A stretch of DNA of 12,643 nt from Actinomycetes bacterium (GTDB taxonomy: Bacteria; Actinomycetota; Actinomycetes; Actinomycetales; Microbacteriaceae). The translations under genes and the position numbers were made by a program. The DNA is taken from NCBI GenBank assembly GCA_023432305.1, contig JAEYUT010000024.1, positions 1 through 12,643 of the forward strand. Direction: 5' to 3'. Numbering within the stretch: position 1 is the stretch's first letter; every line of letters starts with the position of its first letter. Under the pieces are notes generated by a model, which did not search any database, was not told the DNA's origin, and saw only the letters and a program-made list of their open reading frames with translations. Shown one piece after another: positions 1 through 6,423 of the stretch.

Positions 1-297
1 GTAGTCGACCGCCGCGAACTCGAACGCCTCGAGCGCCTGATCCTCGTCGGCGGTCACGAACACGAGCGCGGGACGCTTCTCGAAGCGCGTGAGCGCGCGC
101 GCCAGATCGAACCCCGAGAGCCCCGGCATGTGGATGTCGAGGAACGCCGCATCCACGGTGCGCTCCGACAGCAGCCGCACCGCCTCCGCCCCGGAGGCCG
201 CCCGATGGATGGCGGTGATGCGCGGATCCTGGCCGAGCAGGTAGGCGAGTTCGTCGAGCGCCGGTGGTTCGTCATCGGCGATGAGCACCGAGATCAT
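1..297 (-). CDS. LytTR-type response regulator, receiver domain (partial, C-terminus outside window)
   Basis: The 99 visible residues form a CheY-like receiver domain. The acidic pocket is D8-D9, the phospho-acceptor is D54 in the motif FLDIHMPG, and T82 lies at the end of beta-4 (LVFVTA). The text DQALEAFEFAAVDY at the end is typical of LytTR-class regulators, where the receiver precedes a LytTR DNA-binding domain; that domain lies beyond base 1, so the class is inferred from the receiver style and from the LytS-type partner. The ATG at 297 overlaps the TGA of the sensor kinase (ATGA, 294-297), so the two are translationally coupled. It presumably receives phosphate from that kinase and controls the divergent DUF485-symporter operon and/or its own operon. 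Confidence 0.9.
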   Translation of the reverse strand, partial: MISVLIADDEPPALDELAYLLGQDPRITAIHRAASGAEAVRLLSERTVDAAFLDIHMPGLSGFDLARALTRFEKRPALVFVTADEDQALEAFEFAAVDY

Positions 298-1484
298 GCG
301 ATCAGTCTCCCCTCTCCGGCCCGCAGCGGCTGCGATTTCGGCACCCGCATCGACACGAGCGTGCCCGCACCCACCGCCGTGTCGAGGACGAGCCCGAATG
401 AGTCCCCGTACACCTGTCTCAGGCGCGTGTCGACGTTGCGCAGTCCCACGTGGTCGCCGGCCCGCCCCGCGAGCACCGAGCGGGCGAACTCCGGGTCGAT
501 CCCCACCCCATCGTCTTCGACCGTGATGAGGGCGTACGGGCCGTCATCGGTCGCCGTGATCGTGATCCGGCCGCCGCCCTCTTTGCGCTCGAGACCGTGA
601 CGCACCGCGTTCTCGACGAGCGGCTGCACCGACAGGAACGGGATGACGGTGGCCAGCAGCTCGGGGGCGATCTGCAGCGTCACCTGCAGCCGCTCGCCGA
701 AGCGCGCGCGCTCGAGGCGCAGGTAGCCGTCGACGCTGCGCAGCTCCTCCGCGATCGTCGTGAAGTCGCCGTGGCGGCGGAAGCTGTAGCGCGTGAAATC
801 AGCGAACTCGAGCACGAGCTCGCGTGCCTTCGCGGGGTCGGTGTGGATGAACGAGGCGATCGCCGTGAGCGCGTTGTAGATGAAGTGGGGGCTGATCTGG
901 GCACGCAGGGCCCTGACCTCCGCTTCGGCGAGAGCGGCGCGTGACGCGTCGAGCTCACCGAGCTCCAGCTGCATCGACACCCAGCGCGCCGCTTCCCCGA
1001 CCGCGCGGATGAGGCCAGGGCGCGCCTTGCGCACGAACGCCACGAGGGTGCCCGCTCGCTCCCCTCCCCGCACGATGGGCGCCGAGACGGCATCGAGCGC
1101 ATCGCGTCCCTGCCCGGCGACGGCACGGTGCAGGTGCGGCTTCGACGCCGAGTGGCCGAAGGCGATCGGCACGGCGATGCGACCCAGCTCGTCGCGTCCG
1201 TCGACGGCGAGCAGCGCCTCCGTGCTCACGAGGGCGAGCGCCTCGACCTCGAGCATTGCGCGCAGGTCGCGGGCGGCTCGCTGGGTGTCGCCCTCCTCGA
1301 GGCCGGCGCGCAGGTGCTCGGCTGCCCGCGTGGCGAGGTGCAGCGTCGTGAAGCGCGCGCGCTCCGCATCCGTGCCGAGCTCGCCCTTGCCGCGTGCGAG
1401 ACGCCGGGCGACCAGATATCCGGCGACCGCGAGAAGCACGACGGCGACCGCGATCGCCAGCCCGCTCCACACCGATTCGGCCAT
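294..1484 (-). CDS. LytS-like sensor histidine kinase
   Basis: This 396-residue membrane kinase has one N-terminal transmembrane helix (about residues 8-26). A GAF-like sensory region follows (about 45-170), then a His_kinase domain (PF06580 type) with phospho-acceptor H200 in QISPHFIYN. The C-terminal HATPase has an N-box QPLVENAVRHG (287-297), a G1 motif VEDDGVGI (322-329) and a G2-like DHVGLRNVDTRL. This arrangement defines the LytS/YpdA/BtsS group, which pairs with LytTR regulators; the best-studied members sense pyruvate or related carboxylates. The single helix, rather than the multi-helix 5TM-LYT sensor, suggests a cytoplasmic or membrane-proximal signal read by the GAF-like region. 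The next gene is the cognate regulator. The start at 1484 has TAAGGT exactly 6 nt upstream, which can be read as a leaderless -10; the same bases contain AAGGTGA, so a Shine-Dalgarno reading is also possible. The ligand is inferred from the neighbouring symporter only. Confidence 0.93.
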   Translation of the reverse strand: MAESVWSGLAIAVAVVLLAVAGYLVARRLARGKGELGTDAERARFTTLHLATRAAEHLRAGLEEGDTQRAARDLRAMLEVEALALVSTEALLAVDGRDELGRIAVPIAFGHSASKPHLHRAVAGQGRDALDAVSAPIVRGGERAGTLVAFVRKARPGLIRAVGEAARWVSMQLELGELDASRAALAEAEVRALRAQISPHFIYNALTAIASFIHTDPAKARELVLEFADFTRYSFRRHGDFTTIAEELRSVDGYLRLERARFGERLQVTLQIAPELLATVIPFLSVQPLVENAVRHGLERKEGGGRITITATDDGPYALITVEDDGVGIDPEFARSVLAGRAGDHVGLRNVDTRLRQVYGDSFGLVLDTAVGAGTLVSMRVPKSQPLRAGEGRLIA

Positions 1485-1490
1485 GCCGTC

Positions 1491-1496
1491 ACCTTA
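1491..1496 (-). promoter_or_regulatory. Predicted leaderless -10 element of the sensor kinase operon
   Basis: The minus strand reads TAAGGT, then GACGGC (6 nt), then the ATG at 1484. TANNNT matches the actinobacterial -10 consensus, and the spacing would place the first transcribed base on the start codon. The same bases could instead act as a weak ribosome binding site, so the call is tentative. Confidence 0.5.
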
Positions 1497-1502
1497 ACCG
1501 GT

Positions 1503-1532
1503 CGCTCGTCGTGCGCGCACCGCCGCTCGTCG
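1503..1532. promoter_or_regulatory. Candidate LytTR operator: 9-bp direct repeats with 21-bp period
   Basis: CGCTCGTCG occurs at 1503-1511 and again at 1524-1532, separated by 12 bp. LytTR domains are known to bind two imperfect 9-bp direct repeats separated by 12-13 bp, so the geometry fits, although the sequence is not the AT-richer AgrA/LytTR consensus. An inverted partial copy (CGACGAGC) lies at 1552-1559. The repeats straddle the expected -35 position of the kinase promoter and lie about 125 bp upstream of the DUF485 start, in the only spacer between regulator and target operons. Such words are common in GC-rich DNA, so this could be chance. Confidence 0.35.
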
Positions 1533-1657
1533 CACGCTCGCGTCCGCCCGGCGACGAGCAGCGGCACACAGGTGCGCGCGCTGCCCGGCGGTTCCAGAGT
1601 GTTCCGCAGTCACATCGATGAGGTCGCGCAATGGTGCGCGACGGATGAGGAGAGACG

Positions 1658-2005
1658 ATGGGCGACGAAGCCCCCACCCCAGTCCGAGAGCAGGATGTCG
1701 ACTTCGCCGCCATCCAGCAGTCCCCGACATTCCGAGAGCTGCGAAGGCGGCATCGAGCGTTCGTGTTCCCCGTGCTCGGCCTCGCGCTGCTGTGGTACCT
1801 CGCGTACGTGCTGCTCGCGAGCTACGCACCCGCATTCATGGCGACGCCCGTCTTCGGGCTCGTCAACGTCGGTCTGCTGATCGGCCTCGGCCAGGTCGTC
1901 ACGACCTTCGCGATCACGATGATCTACGTCTCGTACGCCAATCGGAAGCTCGACCCCCTCGCGGAGCAACTGCGCGAGGCTGCAGACTCGGAGGTCCGTC
2001 GATGA
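1658..2005 (+). CDS. DUF485 family small membrane protein (YjcH-like)
   Basis: This 115-residue protein has two predicted transmembrane helices (about 36-56 and 64-91). DUF485 hallmarks are SPTFRELRRRHR near residue 22, LWYLAYVLLASYAPAF between the helices, VNVGLLIGLGQ, and NRKLDP close to the C-terminus. Homologues such as E. coli YjcH are encoded immediately upstream of acetate-type sodium:solute symporters; their molecular role is not established, though an accessory role for the transporter is usually assumed. The start at 1658 is chosen for the ribosome binding site GAGGAGAG (1647-1654). The TGA overlaps the symporter ATG (ATGA, 2002-2005), indicating coupling and probably matched amounts of the two proteins. 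Confidence 0.92.
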   Translation: MGDEAPTPVREQDVDFAAIQQSPTFRELRRRHRAFVFPVLGLALLWYLAYVLLASYAPAFMATPVFGLVNVGLLIGLGQVVTTFAITMIYVSYANRKLDPLAEQLREAADSEVRR

Positions 2006-3615
2006 CCCTGCCCACCGCCCAGATGGCCACCACCTCGCCCGGCGACCCGTGGCTCAACATCGCCATCTTCGGAGCCTTCGTGCTCGTGACGATGATCATC
2101 GTGTTCCGCGCCAGCCGGAACAACAAGACCGCCGCCGACTACTACGCAGCCGGCCGCTCGTTCTCGGGGCCGCAGAACGGCACCGCGATCGCGGGTGACT
2201 ACCTCTCGGCTGCGTCGTTCCTCGGCATCTGCGGCGCGATCGCGATCAACGGCTACGACGGGTTCCTCTACTCGATCGGCTTCCTCGTGGCCTGGCTCGT
2301 CGCGCTGCTGCTCGTCGCCGAGCTGCTGCGCAACACGGGCCGGTTCACGATGGCCGATGTGCTGTCGTTCCGCCTCAAGCAGAAGCCGGTGCGCATCGCT
2401 GCCGCGACCACGACCCTCGTCGTCTGCTTCTTCTACCTGCTCGCGCAGATGGCGGGAGCCGGCGGTCTTGTGTCGCTGCTGCTCGGGATCCCGGACAAGG
2501 TCGGTCAGGGCATCGTGATCGCCGTGGTCGGCGCGCTCATGATCATCTACGTGCTCGTGGGCGGCATGAAGGGCACCACCTGGGTGCAGATCATCAAGGC
2601 GTTCCTGCTCATCGCGGGGGCCGGCCTCATGACGATCTGGGTCCTCGCGCTCAACGGCTTCAACCTCTCGACGCTGCTCGAGAACGCGGTCGCCATGGCG
2701 GGCAGCGACGACATCCTGGCGCCCGGCAAGCAGTACGGCCTGAGCGCTCTGACACAGCTCGACTTCCTCTCGCTCGGTCTCGCGCTCGTGCTCGGCACGG
2801 CGGCTCTGCCGCACGTGCTGATGCGCTTCTACACGGTGCCGACGGCGAAGGAGGCGCGTCGCAGCGTCGTGTGGGCGATCTGGCTCATCGGCATCTTCTA
2901 CGTGTTCACTCTCGTTCTCGGCTACGGCGCCGCTGCCCTCATCGGCGCGGAGACCATCAAGGCCGCGCCGGGTGGCGCGAACTCCGCTGCACCGCTGCTC
3001 GCGTTCGAGCTCGGCGGACCGCTGCTGCTCGGGCTCATCTCCGCGATCGCCTTCGCGACGATCCTCGCGGTGGTCGCGGGTCTCACGATCACGGCAGCCG
3101 CATCGTTCGCCCACGACATCTACGTGAACGTGGTGAAGAAGGGCAAGGCGGACGCAACGGACGAGGTCAAGGTCGCGCGCCGCACGGTCGTCATCATCGG
3201 CATCGTCGCGATTCTCGGCGGCATCGCCGCGAACGGCCAGAACGTCGCCTTCCTGGTGGCGCTCGCCTTCGCGGTCGCGGCCTCCGCGAACCTGCCGACG
3301 ATCGTCTACTCGCTGTTCTGGAAGCGCTTCAACACGGCGGGTGCCCTGTGGTCCATGTACACGGGCCTCGGGTCGGCGATCCTCCTGATCGTGCTGTCGC
3401 CGGTCGTCTCCGGCTCCGAGACGTCGATGATCCCGGGTGCGGACTTCGACGTCTGGCCGCTGTCGAACCCCGGCCTGGTGTCCATCCCTCTGGCGTTCCT
3501 CGCCGGATGGATCGCGACGCTCGTGTCGAAGTCGACGGAGGACCCGGCGAAGCAGTCCGAGATGGAGGTGCGCTCGCTCACCGGCATCGGAGCTGAGGGG
3601 GCGACCTCCCACTGA
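2002..3615 (+). CDS. ActP/MctC-type sodium:solute symporter (acetate/monocarboxylate permease)
   Basis: A 537-residue polytopic protein of the solute:sodium symporter family (SSS), with about 13 hydrophobic segments. Residues that mark the ActP/MctC branch include AADYYAAGRSFSGPQNG (44-60), GDYLSAASFLG (65-75), GGMKGTTWVQIIKA (187-200), LPHVLMRFYTV (269-279) and the conserved helix AFATILAVVAGLTITAAASF (350-369). Characterised relatives take up acetate, propionate or pyruvate with a cation. The reading frame is open further upstream to about 1618, but the start at 2002 is preferred: it overlaps the DUF485 stop, has GGAGG at 1990-1994, and gives the usual family length. Its location opposite a LytS/LytTR pair suggests induction by its substrate. 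The exact substrate cannot be read from the sequence. Confidence 0.93.
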   Translation: MTLPTAQMATTSPGDPWLNIAIFGAFVLVTMIIVFRASRNNKTAADYYAAGRSFSGPQNGTAIAGDYLSAASFLGICGAIAINGYDGFLYSIGFLVAWLVALLLVAELLRNTGRFTMADVLSFRLKQKPVRIAAATTTLVVCFFYLLAQMAGAGGLVSLLLGIPDKVGQGIVIAVVGALMIIYVLVGGMKGTTWVQIIKAFLLIAGAGLMTIWVLALNGFNLSTLLENAVAMAGSDDILAPGKQYGLSALTQLDFLSLGLALVLGTAALPHVLMRFYTVPTAKEARRSVVWAIWLIGIFYVFTLVLGYGAAALIGAETIKAAPGGANSAAPLLAFELGGPLLLGLISAIAFATILAVVAGLTITAAASFAHDIYVNVVKKGKADATDEVKVARRTVVIIGIVAILGGIAANGQNVAFLVALAFAVAASANLPTIVYSLFWKRFNTAGALWSMYTGLGSAILLIVLSPVVSGSETSMIPGADFDVWPLSNPGLVSIPLAFLAGWIATLVSKSTEDPAKQSEMEVRSLTGIGAEGATSH

Positions 3616-3633
3616 GCTGCCGCTTCTGAGATC

Positions 3634-3671
3634 TCGGGGCGACCGGTCTGTGCCTGGACCGGTCGCCCCGA
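3634..3671. terminator. Hairpin terminator after the symporter operon
   Basis: A perfect 15-bp stem (3634-3648 with 3657-3671, core GGGGCGACCGGTC) encloses an 8-nt loop, 18 bp after the symporter stop. There is no T-run, as is common for actinobacterial hairpin terminators. It separates the symporter operon from the promoter of the acetyltransferase. Confidence 0.8.
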
Positions 3672-3686
3672 CGCATGCGCCGGTGA

Positions 3687-3692
3687 TTGGAT
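3687..3692 (+). promoter_or_regulatory. Predicted leaderless -10 element of the acetyltransferase gene
   Basis: TTGGAT is followed by GGGCGG (6 nt) and the ATG at 3699. No separate ribosome binding site is visible and a terminator lies just upstream, so transcription must begin here. The same TTGGAT plus 6-nt layout recurs at 12283. The second base differs from the TANNNT consensus, which lowers confidence. Confidence 0.5.
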
Positions 3693-3698
3693 GGGCGG

Positions 3699-4337
3699 AT
3701 GACCGCCACCACACCCCCGCGCACACCGCTCGTCGGCCGGTTCATCCGGCTCGATCCGTTCACGCCCGCCGACATTCCGGCGCTGTGGAGGGCGATCGGG
3801 CGTCCGGAGGTGTTCGCGAGCGGATTCGGGGGCGGCCCCGCCGGCCTCCCCGCGGATGAGGCCGCGTTCGGCGAGTGGGCGCTGTGGCACTTCCCGTTCG
3901 AGAGCGGCAGAACCTATGTCGCGCGGATCGCCGCGGGACCCCACGAGGGCGAGATGGTCGGAACGACGAGTCTCGCCGATCTCGACCTGCTGAACGAGTC
4001 CGCGCACATCGGATGGACGGCGTTCGCCCCCTCGGTGTGGGGCACGCAGGTGAACCCCGAGGCGAAGCTGCTGCTGCTCGGCATGGCCTTCGACCACGGG
4101 TTCGGGCGGGTGAAGCTGCAAGCCGATGCGCTCAATGCGCGCTCTCGTGCGGCGATCGCGAAGCTCGGCGCGACATTCGAGGGAATCGCGCGCCGCGACA
4201 AGCAGCGCGCGGATGGCACCTGGCGCGACACGGCGATCTTCTCGGTGATCGTCGACGACTGGCCGCGGGTGCGCGCGGGGCTCGAGAGCCGTCTCGCGCA
4301 GTGGGGCGACGCCGCCGTCGTCGTCAGCGACGACTGA
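3699..4337 (+). CDS. GNAT family N-acetyltransferase (RimJ/RimL-like)
   Basis: A 212-residue single-domain protein of the Acetyltransf_3 (RimJ/RimL) group of GNAT enzymes, which move an acetyl group from acetyl-CoA to an amine. The N-terminal LVGRFIRLDPFTPADIPALW (11-30) is the usual first strand and helix. EMVGTTSLADLD (85-96) and AHIGWTAFAPSVWGTQVN (102-119) form the central sheet and the acetyl-CoA loop region. NARSRAAIAKLGATFEG (146-162) is the standard motif near the end of the fold. Relatives acetylate ribosomal proteins or small molecules, but the substrate here is unknown. The ATG at 3699 is preferred over an in-frame TTG at 3687, because the latter overlaps the -10-like hexamer. It is a single-gene unit between two hairpins. 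Confidence 0.9.
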   Translation: MTATTPPRTPLVGRFIRLDPFTPADIPALWRAIGRPEVFASGFGGGPAGLPADEAAFGEWALWHFPFESGRTYVARIAAGPHEGEMVGTTSLADLDLLNESAHIGWTAFAPSVWGTQVNPEAKLLLLGMAFDHGFGRVKLQADALNARSRAAIAKLGATFEGIARRDKQRADGTWRDTAIFSVIVDDWPRVRAGLESRLAQWGDAAVVVSDD

Positions 4338-4354
4338 CGGCGGGCCTGGATGCA

Positions 4355-4391
4355 CGACAGCCCCGGAGGCAAGGCGCATCCGGGGCTGTCG
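4355..4391. terminator. Bidirectional hairpin terminator between convergent genes
   Basis: A perfect 13-bp inverted repeat (CGACAGCCCCGGA, 4355-4367, with 4379-4391) and an 11-nt loop sit between the acetyltransferase stop and the antitoxin-like gene stop, so the hairpin can end transcription from both sides. Confidence 0.8.
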
Positions 4392-4399
4392 CCGTCACG

Positions 4400-4615
4400 T
4401 CATTCGGTGCCGATGGCCTTGTCGGCGGCGTCGCGGACACCCGCGACCTGGTCGGCGAACGAGCCCCCGGTGAGCTTGTTGGCGAGATCGGCAGCCGCGT
4501 CGAGAGCCGCATCGCTGATGCCCTCGGCCTGCTCGGTCTTGAGTGCCGCGGCGATGGTGTCCTTGTTCTGCTCGAAGAGGCTGGATGCCTGCTTGGCGAG
4601 ATCGTCGAGTCCCAT
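4400..4615 (-). CDS. Orphan antitoxin-like small protein (MT0933/Rv0909 family type)
   Basis: A 71-residue, Ala/Asp/Lys-rich soluble helical protein beginning MGLDDLAKQASSLFEQNKD. The middle and end (AAADLANKLTGGSFADQV, then AADKAIG) follow the pattern of the MT0933_antitox family (PF14013), whose members carry repeated NKDKI, TGGK-ADKID and AADKA-like segments. The Mycobacterium tuberculosis member was proposed as an antitoxin, but many homologues in actinobacteria lack a toxin partner and their role is unclear. No toxin gene lies on either side here; the nearest genes are an acetyltransferase and a drug exporter. The start at 4615 is supported by AGAGGAC on the minus strand about 6 nt upstream. 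The frame stays open far upstream into the exporter gene, but that extension is out of frame with the exporter and has no family match. Confidence 0.72.
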   Translation of the reverse strand: MGLDDLAKQASSLFEQNKDTIAAALKTEQAEGISDAALDAAADLANKLTGGSFADQVAGVRDAADKAIGTE

Positions 4616-4661
4616 GGTGTCCTCTGTCTGTCGGGGCTTCGCGGGTGAAGCCGTCGACTCG

Positions 4662-4667
4662 ATCGTA
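4662..4667 (-). promoter_or_regulatory. Candidate -10 element of the antitoxin-like gene
   Basis: TACGAT on the minus strand matches TANNNT and would give a 5' leader of about 40 nt with its own ribosome binding site. It abuts the palindrome at 4668-4682. No good -35 is visible. Confidence 0.45.
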
Positions 4668-4682
4668 GATGGATGATCCATC
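4668..4682. promoter_or_regulatory. Perfect 15-bp palindrome in the antitoxin-like gene promoter (candidate operator)
   Basis: GATGGAT, one central base, then ATCCATC: two exact 7-bp arms. It lies directly upstream of the TACGAT -10 candidate, inside the -35/-10 spacer, where a bound repressor would block RNA polymerase. It is AT-richer than its surroundings. The protein that would bind it is unknown; the antitoxin-like protein itself has no recognisable DNA-binding domain. Confidence 0.4.
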
Positions 4683-4710
4683 ACCCTCGCCCGTCTCCCC
4701 GGATGCGAAA

Positions 4711-4738
4711 GGGCACCGCGGGATGCCCCGCGGTGCCC
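4711..4738 (-). terminator. Hairpin terminator after the DHA2 exporter
   Basis: A perfect 12-bp stem (GGGCACCGCGGG, 4711-4722, with 4727-4738) and a 4-nt loop lie 16 bp past the exporter stop. On the minus strand the stem is followed by TTTCGC, a short T-run. It insulates the downstream small gene, which has its own promoter. Confidence 0.8.
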
Positions 4739-4754
4739 GGAAGCGCGCAGCCGA

Positions 4755-6362
4755 TCAGGGTTGCGGAGCATCCTCTGCCGCGGAGGGAGCCGAGACCTCC
4801 GCCCCGTCGCGACGGGTCGCCGAGGTGCCGAGCGACAGTGTCGCCAGCAGACCGACCACGAGGAAGCCGGCAGCGGTGAGGGCATTCCAGCGCGCGGCAT
4901 CCGTGAAGGCCTCGCGCGCCAGCTCCGCCACCTGAGGCGACTGCTGCTCGAGCCCCGGGATCGCGGCGCCTGCACTGTCGACGACGAGCGCGACGACCTC
5001 CGTGCGCACGTCATCCGGCACCGAAGCCGGCAGCTTCGCGTCCAGGCTCGTGCCGAGCGAGCCGAAGAGCACCGTTCCGAGAATCGCGATGCCGAGCGCC
5101 GAGCCCACCTGGCGAGACGTGGACTGCGTGCCCGACGCCTGCCCGCTCTGCTCCACCGGGACATCCGCCAGGATGACGCCCGTGAGCTGCGCGGTCGCGA
5201 GACCGACGCCGAAGCCGTACACCGCGAGGCCGATCCCCAGCTGCCACCACTGGGCGTCGAGCGAGATGAACGCGGCGAGGATGCCGAGGCCGATGATCTC
5301 CGAGAGAAGGCCCATGCGCACCGTCCACACCGGTGCGACCTTGCCGACCATGCTTCCCGCGGCACCCGAGGCGAGGAACGAGCCGCCCGCGAGCGTCAGC
5401 AGCAGGAAGCCCACGTGGAGTGCGTCATAGCCGAGCGCGTTCTGCAGCCACAGCGGCAGCGACAGGATGACCCCGAACTCGCCGAGGGAGACGAGCAGCG
5501 CGGTGATGTTGCCGTTGCGGAACGAGGTGAGACGAAACAGCGAGAAGGCGATCATCGTCGACCTGCCCTGCTTCTGGCGGTGCAGACCCCACGCGACGAA
5601 TGCCACGAGCGCCACGAGCGAGAGGGCGAACACGAAGGGGATGGGCGAGATGCCGAGCGTCCAGAAGTCGGGTACCTGGTCCGACTCCCACCATCCGTAG
5701 GTGCGGCCTTCGATGAGACCGAAGACGAAGCTCGTGAACAGCACCACCGAGAGTGCGGCGCCCACGAGGTCGAGGCGGCCCGGCTGGGGCGCCTTCGACT
5801 CGCGCACCCACAGGAGCGCTCCGATGATGATGAGGATGCCGAGCGGCACGTTGATGCCGAACGCCCAGCGCCACGAGAACGCGGTCGTCAGCCAGCCGCC
5901 GAGCAGAGGGCCGACCGCCGCCATGCCGCCGATGGTGGAGCCCCAGATGGCGAACGCGATGCCGCGCTCGCGCCCGGTGAAGTTGGCGTTCACGAGGGAG
6001 AGGGTCGTGGGAAGGATCATCGCGCCGCCGACGCCCTGCACGACGCGCGAGGCGATGAGGATCTCGCCGCTCGTGGCGAGGGCGGCGACCACGCTCGAGA
6101 TGCCGAAGATGATGATGCCGAGCACGAGCATCCGTCGTCGGCCGATGCGATCGGCGATCGTGCCGAACACGAGCAGCAGGGCGGCGAAGACGAGGGTGTA
6201 GGACTCCTGCACCCACTGCACCTGCGTCGAGGTGATGTCCAGGTCATCGACGACGGCGGGGATCGCGACGTTGACGATGGTCGAGTCGACGATGATGAGC
6301 GACACGGCCACAGAGATGACGACGAGCCCGAGCCAGCGGCGCTTGTCGAGCGATTTCTCCAC
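4755..6362 (-). CDS. DHA2-family (14-TM) MFS multidrug exporter
   Basis: A 535-residue major facilitator protein with about 14 predicted helices, as in the DHA2 drug:H+ antiporters (EmrB/QacA type). Motif D1 is DSTIVNVAIPAV (26-37), motif A is GTIADRIGRRR (67-77), the helix-4 motif is SRVVQGVGGAMILP (105-118), and antiporter motif C is GPLLGGW (151-157) in helix 5. A periplasmic loop with DAKLPASVPDDVRTEV (441-456) precedes the last helix, typical of this branch. The GTG at 6362 is chosen because it gives the family's usual N-terminus and has GGAG on the minus strand 7 nt upstream. An in-frame ATG at 6464 would begin inside the divergent MarR gene and add an unrelated leader. The exporter shares its promoter region with that MarR gene, the usual sign of MarR-controlled efflux induced by a phenolic or lipophilic ligand. 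The actual substrate is unknown. Confidence 0.93.
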   Translation of the reverse strand: MEKSLDKRRWLGLVVISVAVSLIIVDSTIVNVAIPAVVDDLDITSTQVQWVQESYTLVFAALLLVFGTIADRIGRRRMLVLGIIIFGISSVVAALATSGEILIASRVVQGVGGAMILPTTLSLVNANFTGRERGIAFAIWGSTIGGMAAVGPLLGGWLTTAFSWRWAFGINVPLGILIIIGALLWVRESKAPQPGRLDLVGAALSVVLFTSFVFGLIEGRTYGWWESDQVPDFWTLGISPIPFVFALSLVALVAFVAWGLHRQKQGRSTMIAFSLFRLTSFRNGNITALLVSLGEFGVILSLPLWLQNALGYDALHVGFLLLTLAGGSFLASGAAGSMVGKVAPVWTVRMGLLSEIIGLGILAAFISLDAQWWQLGIGLAVYGFGVGLATAQLTGVILADVPVEQSGQASGTQSTSRQVGSALGIAILGTVLFGSLGTSLDAKLPASVPDDVRTEVVALVVDSAGAAIPGLEQQSPQVAELAREAFTDAARWNALTAAGFLVVGLLATLSLGTSATRRDGAEVSAPSAAEDAPQP

Positions 6363-6423
6363 GGATGAACTCCAAAGGTAAGCAAACTGAGTAAAGTAGA
6401 TTGTAGACCCGGGAGGAGCCGAG
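6363..6423. promoter_or_regulatory. Divergent promoter region of the exporter and marR
   Basis: This 61-bp spacer is AT-rich compared with everything around it. The minus strand carries TACAAT (6405-6400), a near-consensus -10 giving the exporter a leader of about 30 nt. The plus strand carries TAAAGT (6392-6397) and TAGATT (6397-6402), either of which could serve marR. The two -10 regions overlap, so a repressor bound here would silence both directions. The only clear symmetry is ACTGAGT (6386-6392), plus GTAA repeated at 6378 and 6391; a full MarR palindrome is not evident by eye. Confidence 0.65.

Noticed and set aside
1599..1613. CRP/GlxR-like half sites (GTG and TCAC) upstream of DUF485
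   Set aside because: The halves are one base too far apart for TGTGA-N6-TCACA and the left half matches only GTG.
1618..2001. Upstream extension of the symporter frame
   Set aside because: It would overlap the whole DUF485 gene; the extension is Arg-rich and the ATGA overlap with GGAGG upstream marks 2002 as the start.
3687..3698. In-frame TTG as the acetyltransferase start
   Set aside because: It adds only four residues, has no ribosome binding site and coincides with the -10-like hexamer; the ATG at 3699 fits better.
1924..3726. 600-codon open frame on the minus strand opposite the symporter
   Set aside because: Charged low-complexity shadow translation without a ribosome binding site or family match.
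4616..5365. Upstream extension of the antitoxin-like frame into the exporter gene
   Set aside because: It reads the exporter sequence in another frame, crosses a terminator hairpin, and yields Ser/Arg-rich text; the family N-terminus MGLDDL begins at 4615.
4761..6368. 535-codon open frame on the plus strand opposite the DHA2 exporter
   Set aside because: Same cause: highly charged, repetitive product with no recognisable domain, and exact overlap with a clear transporter gene.
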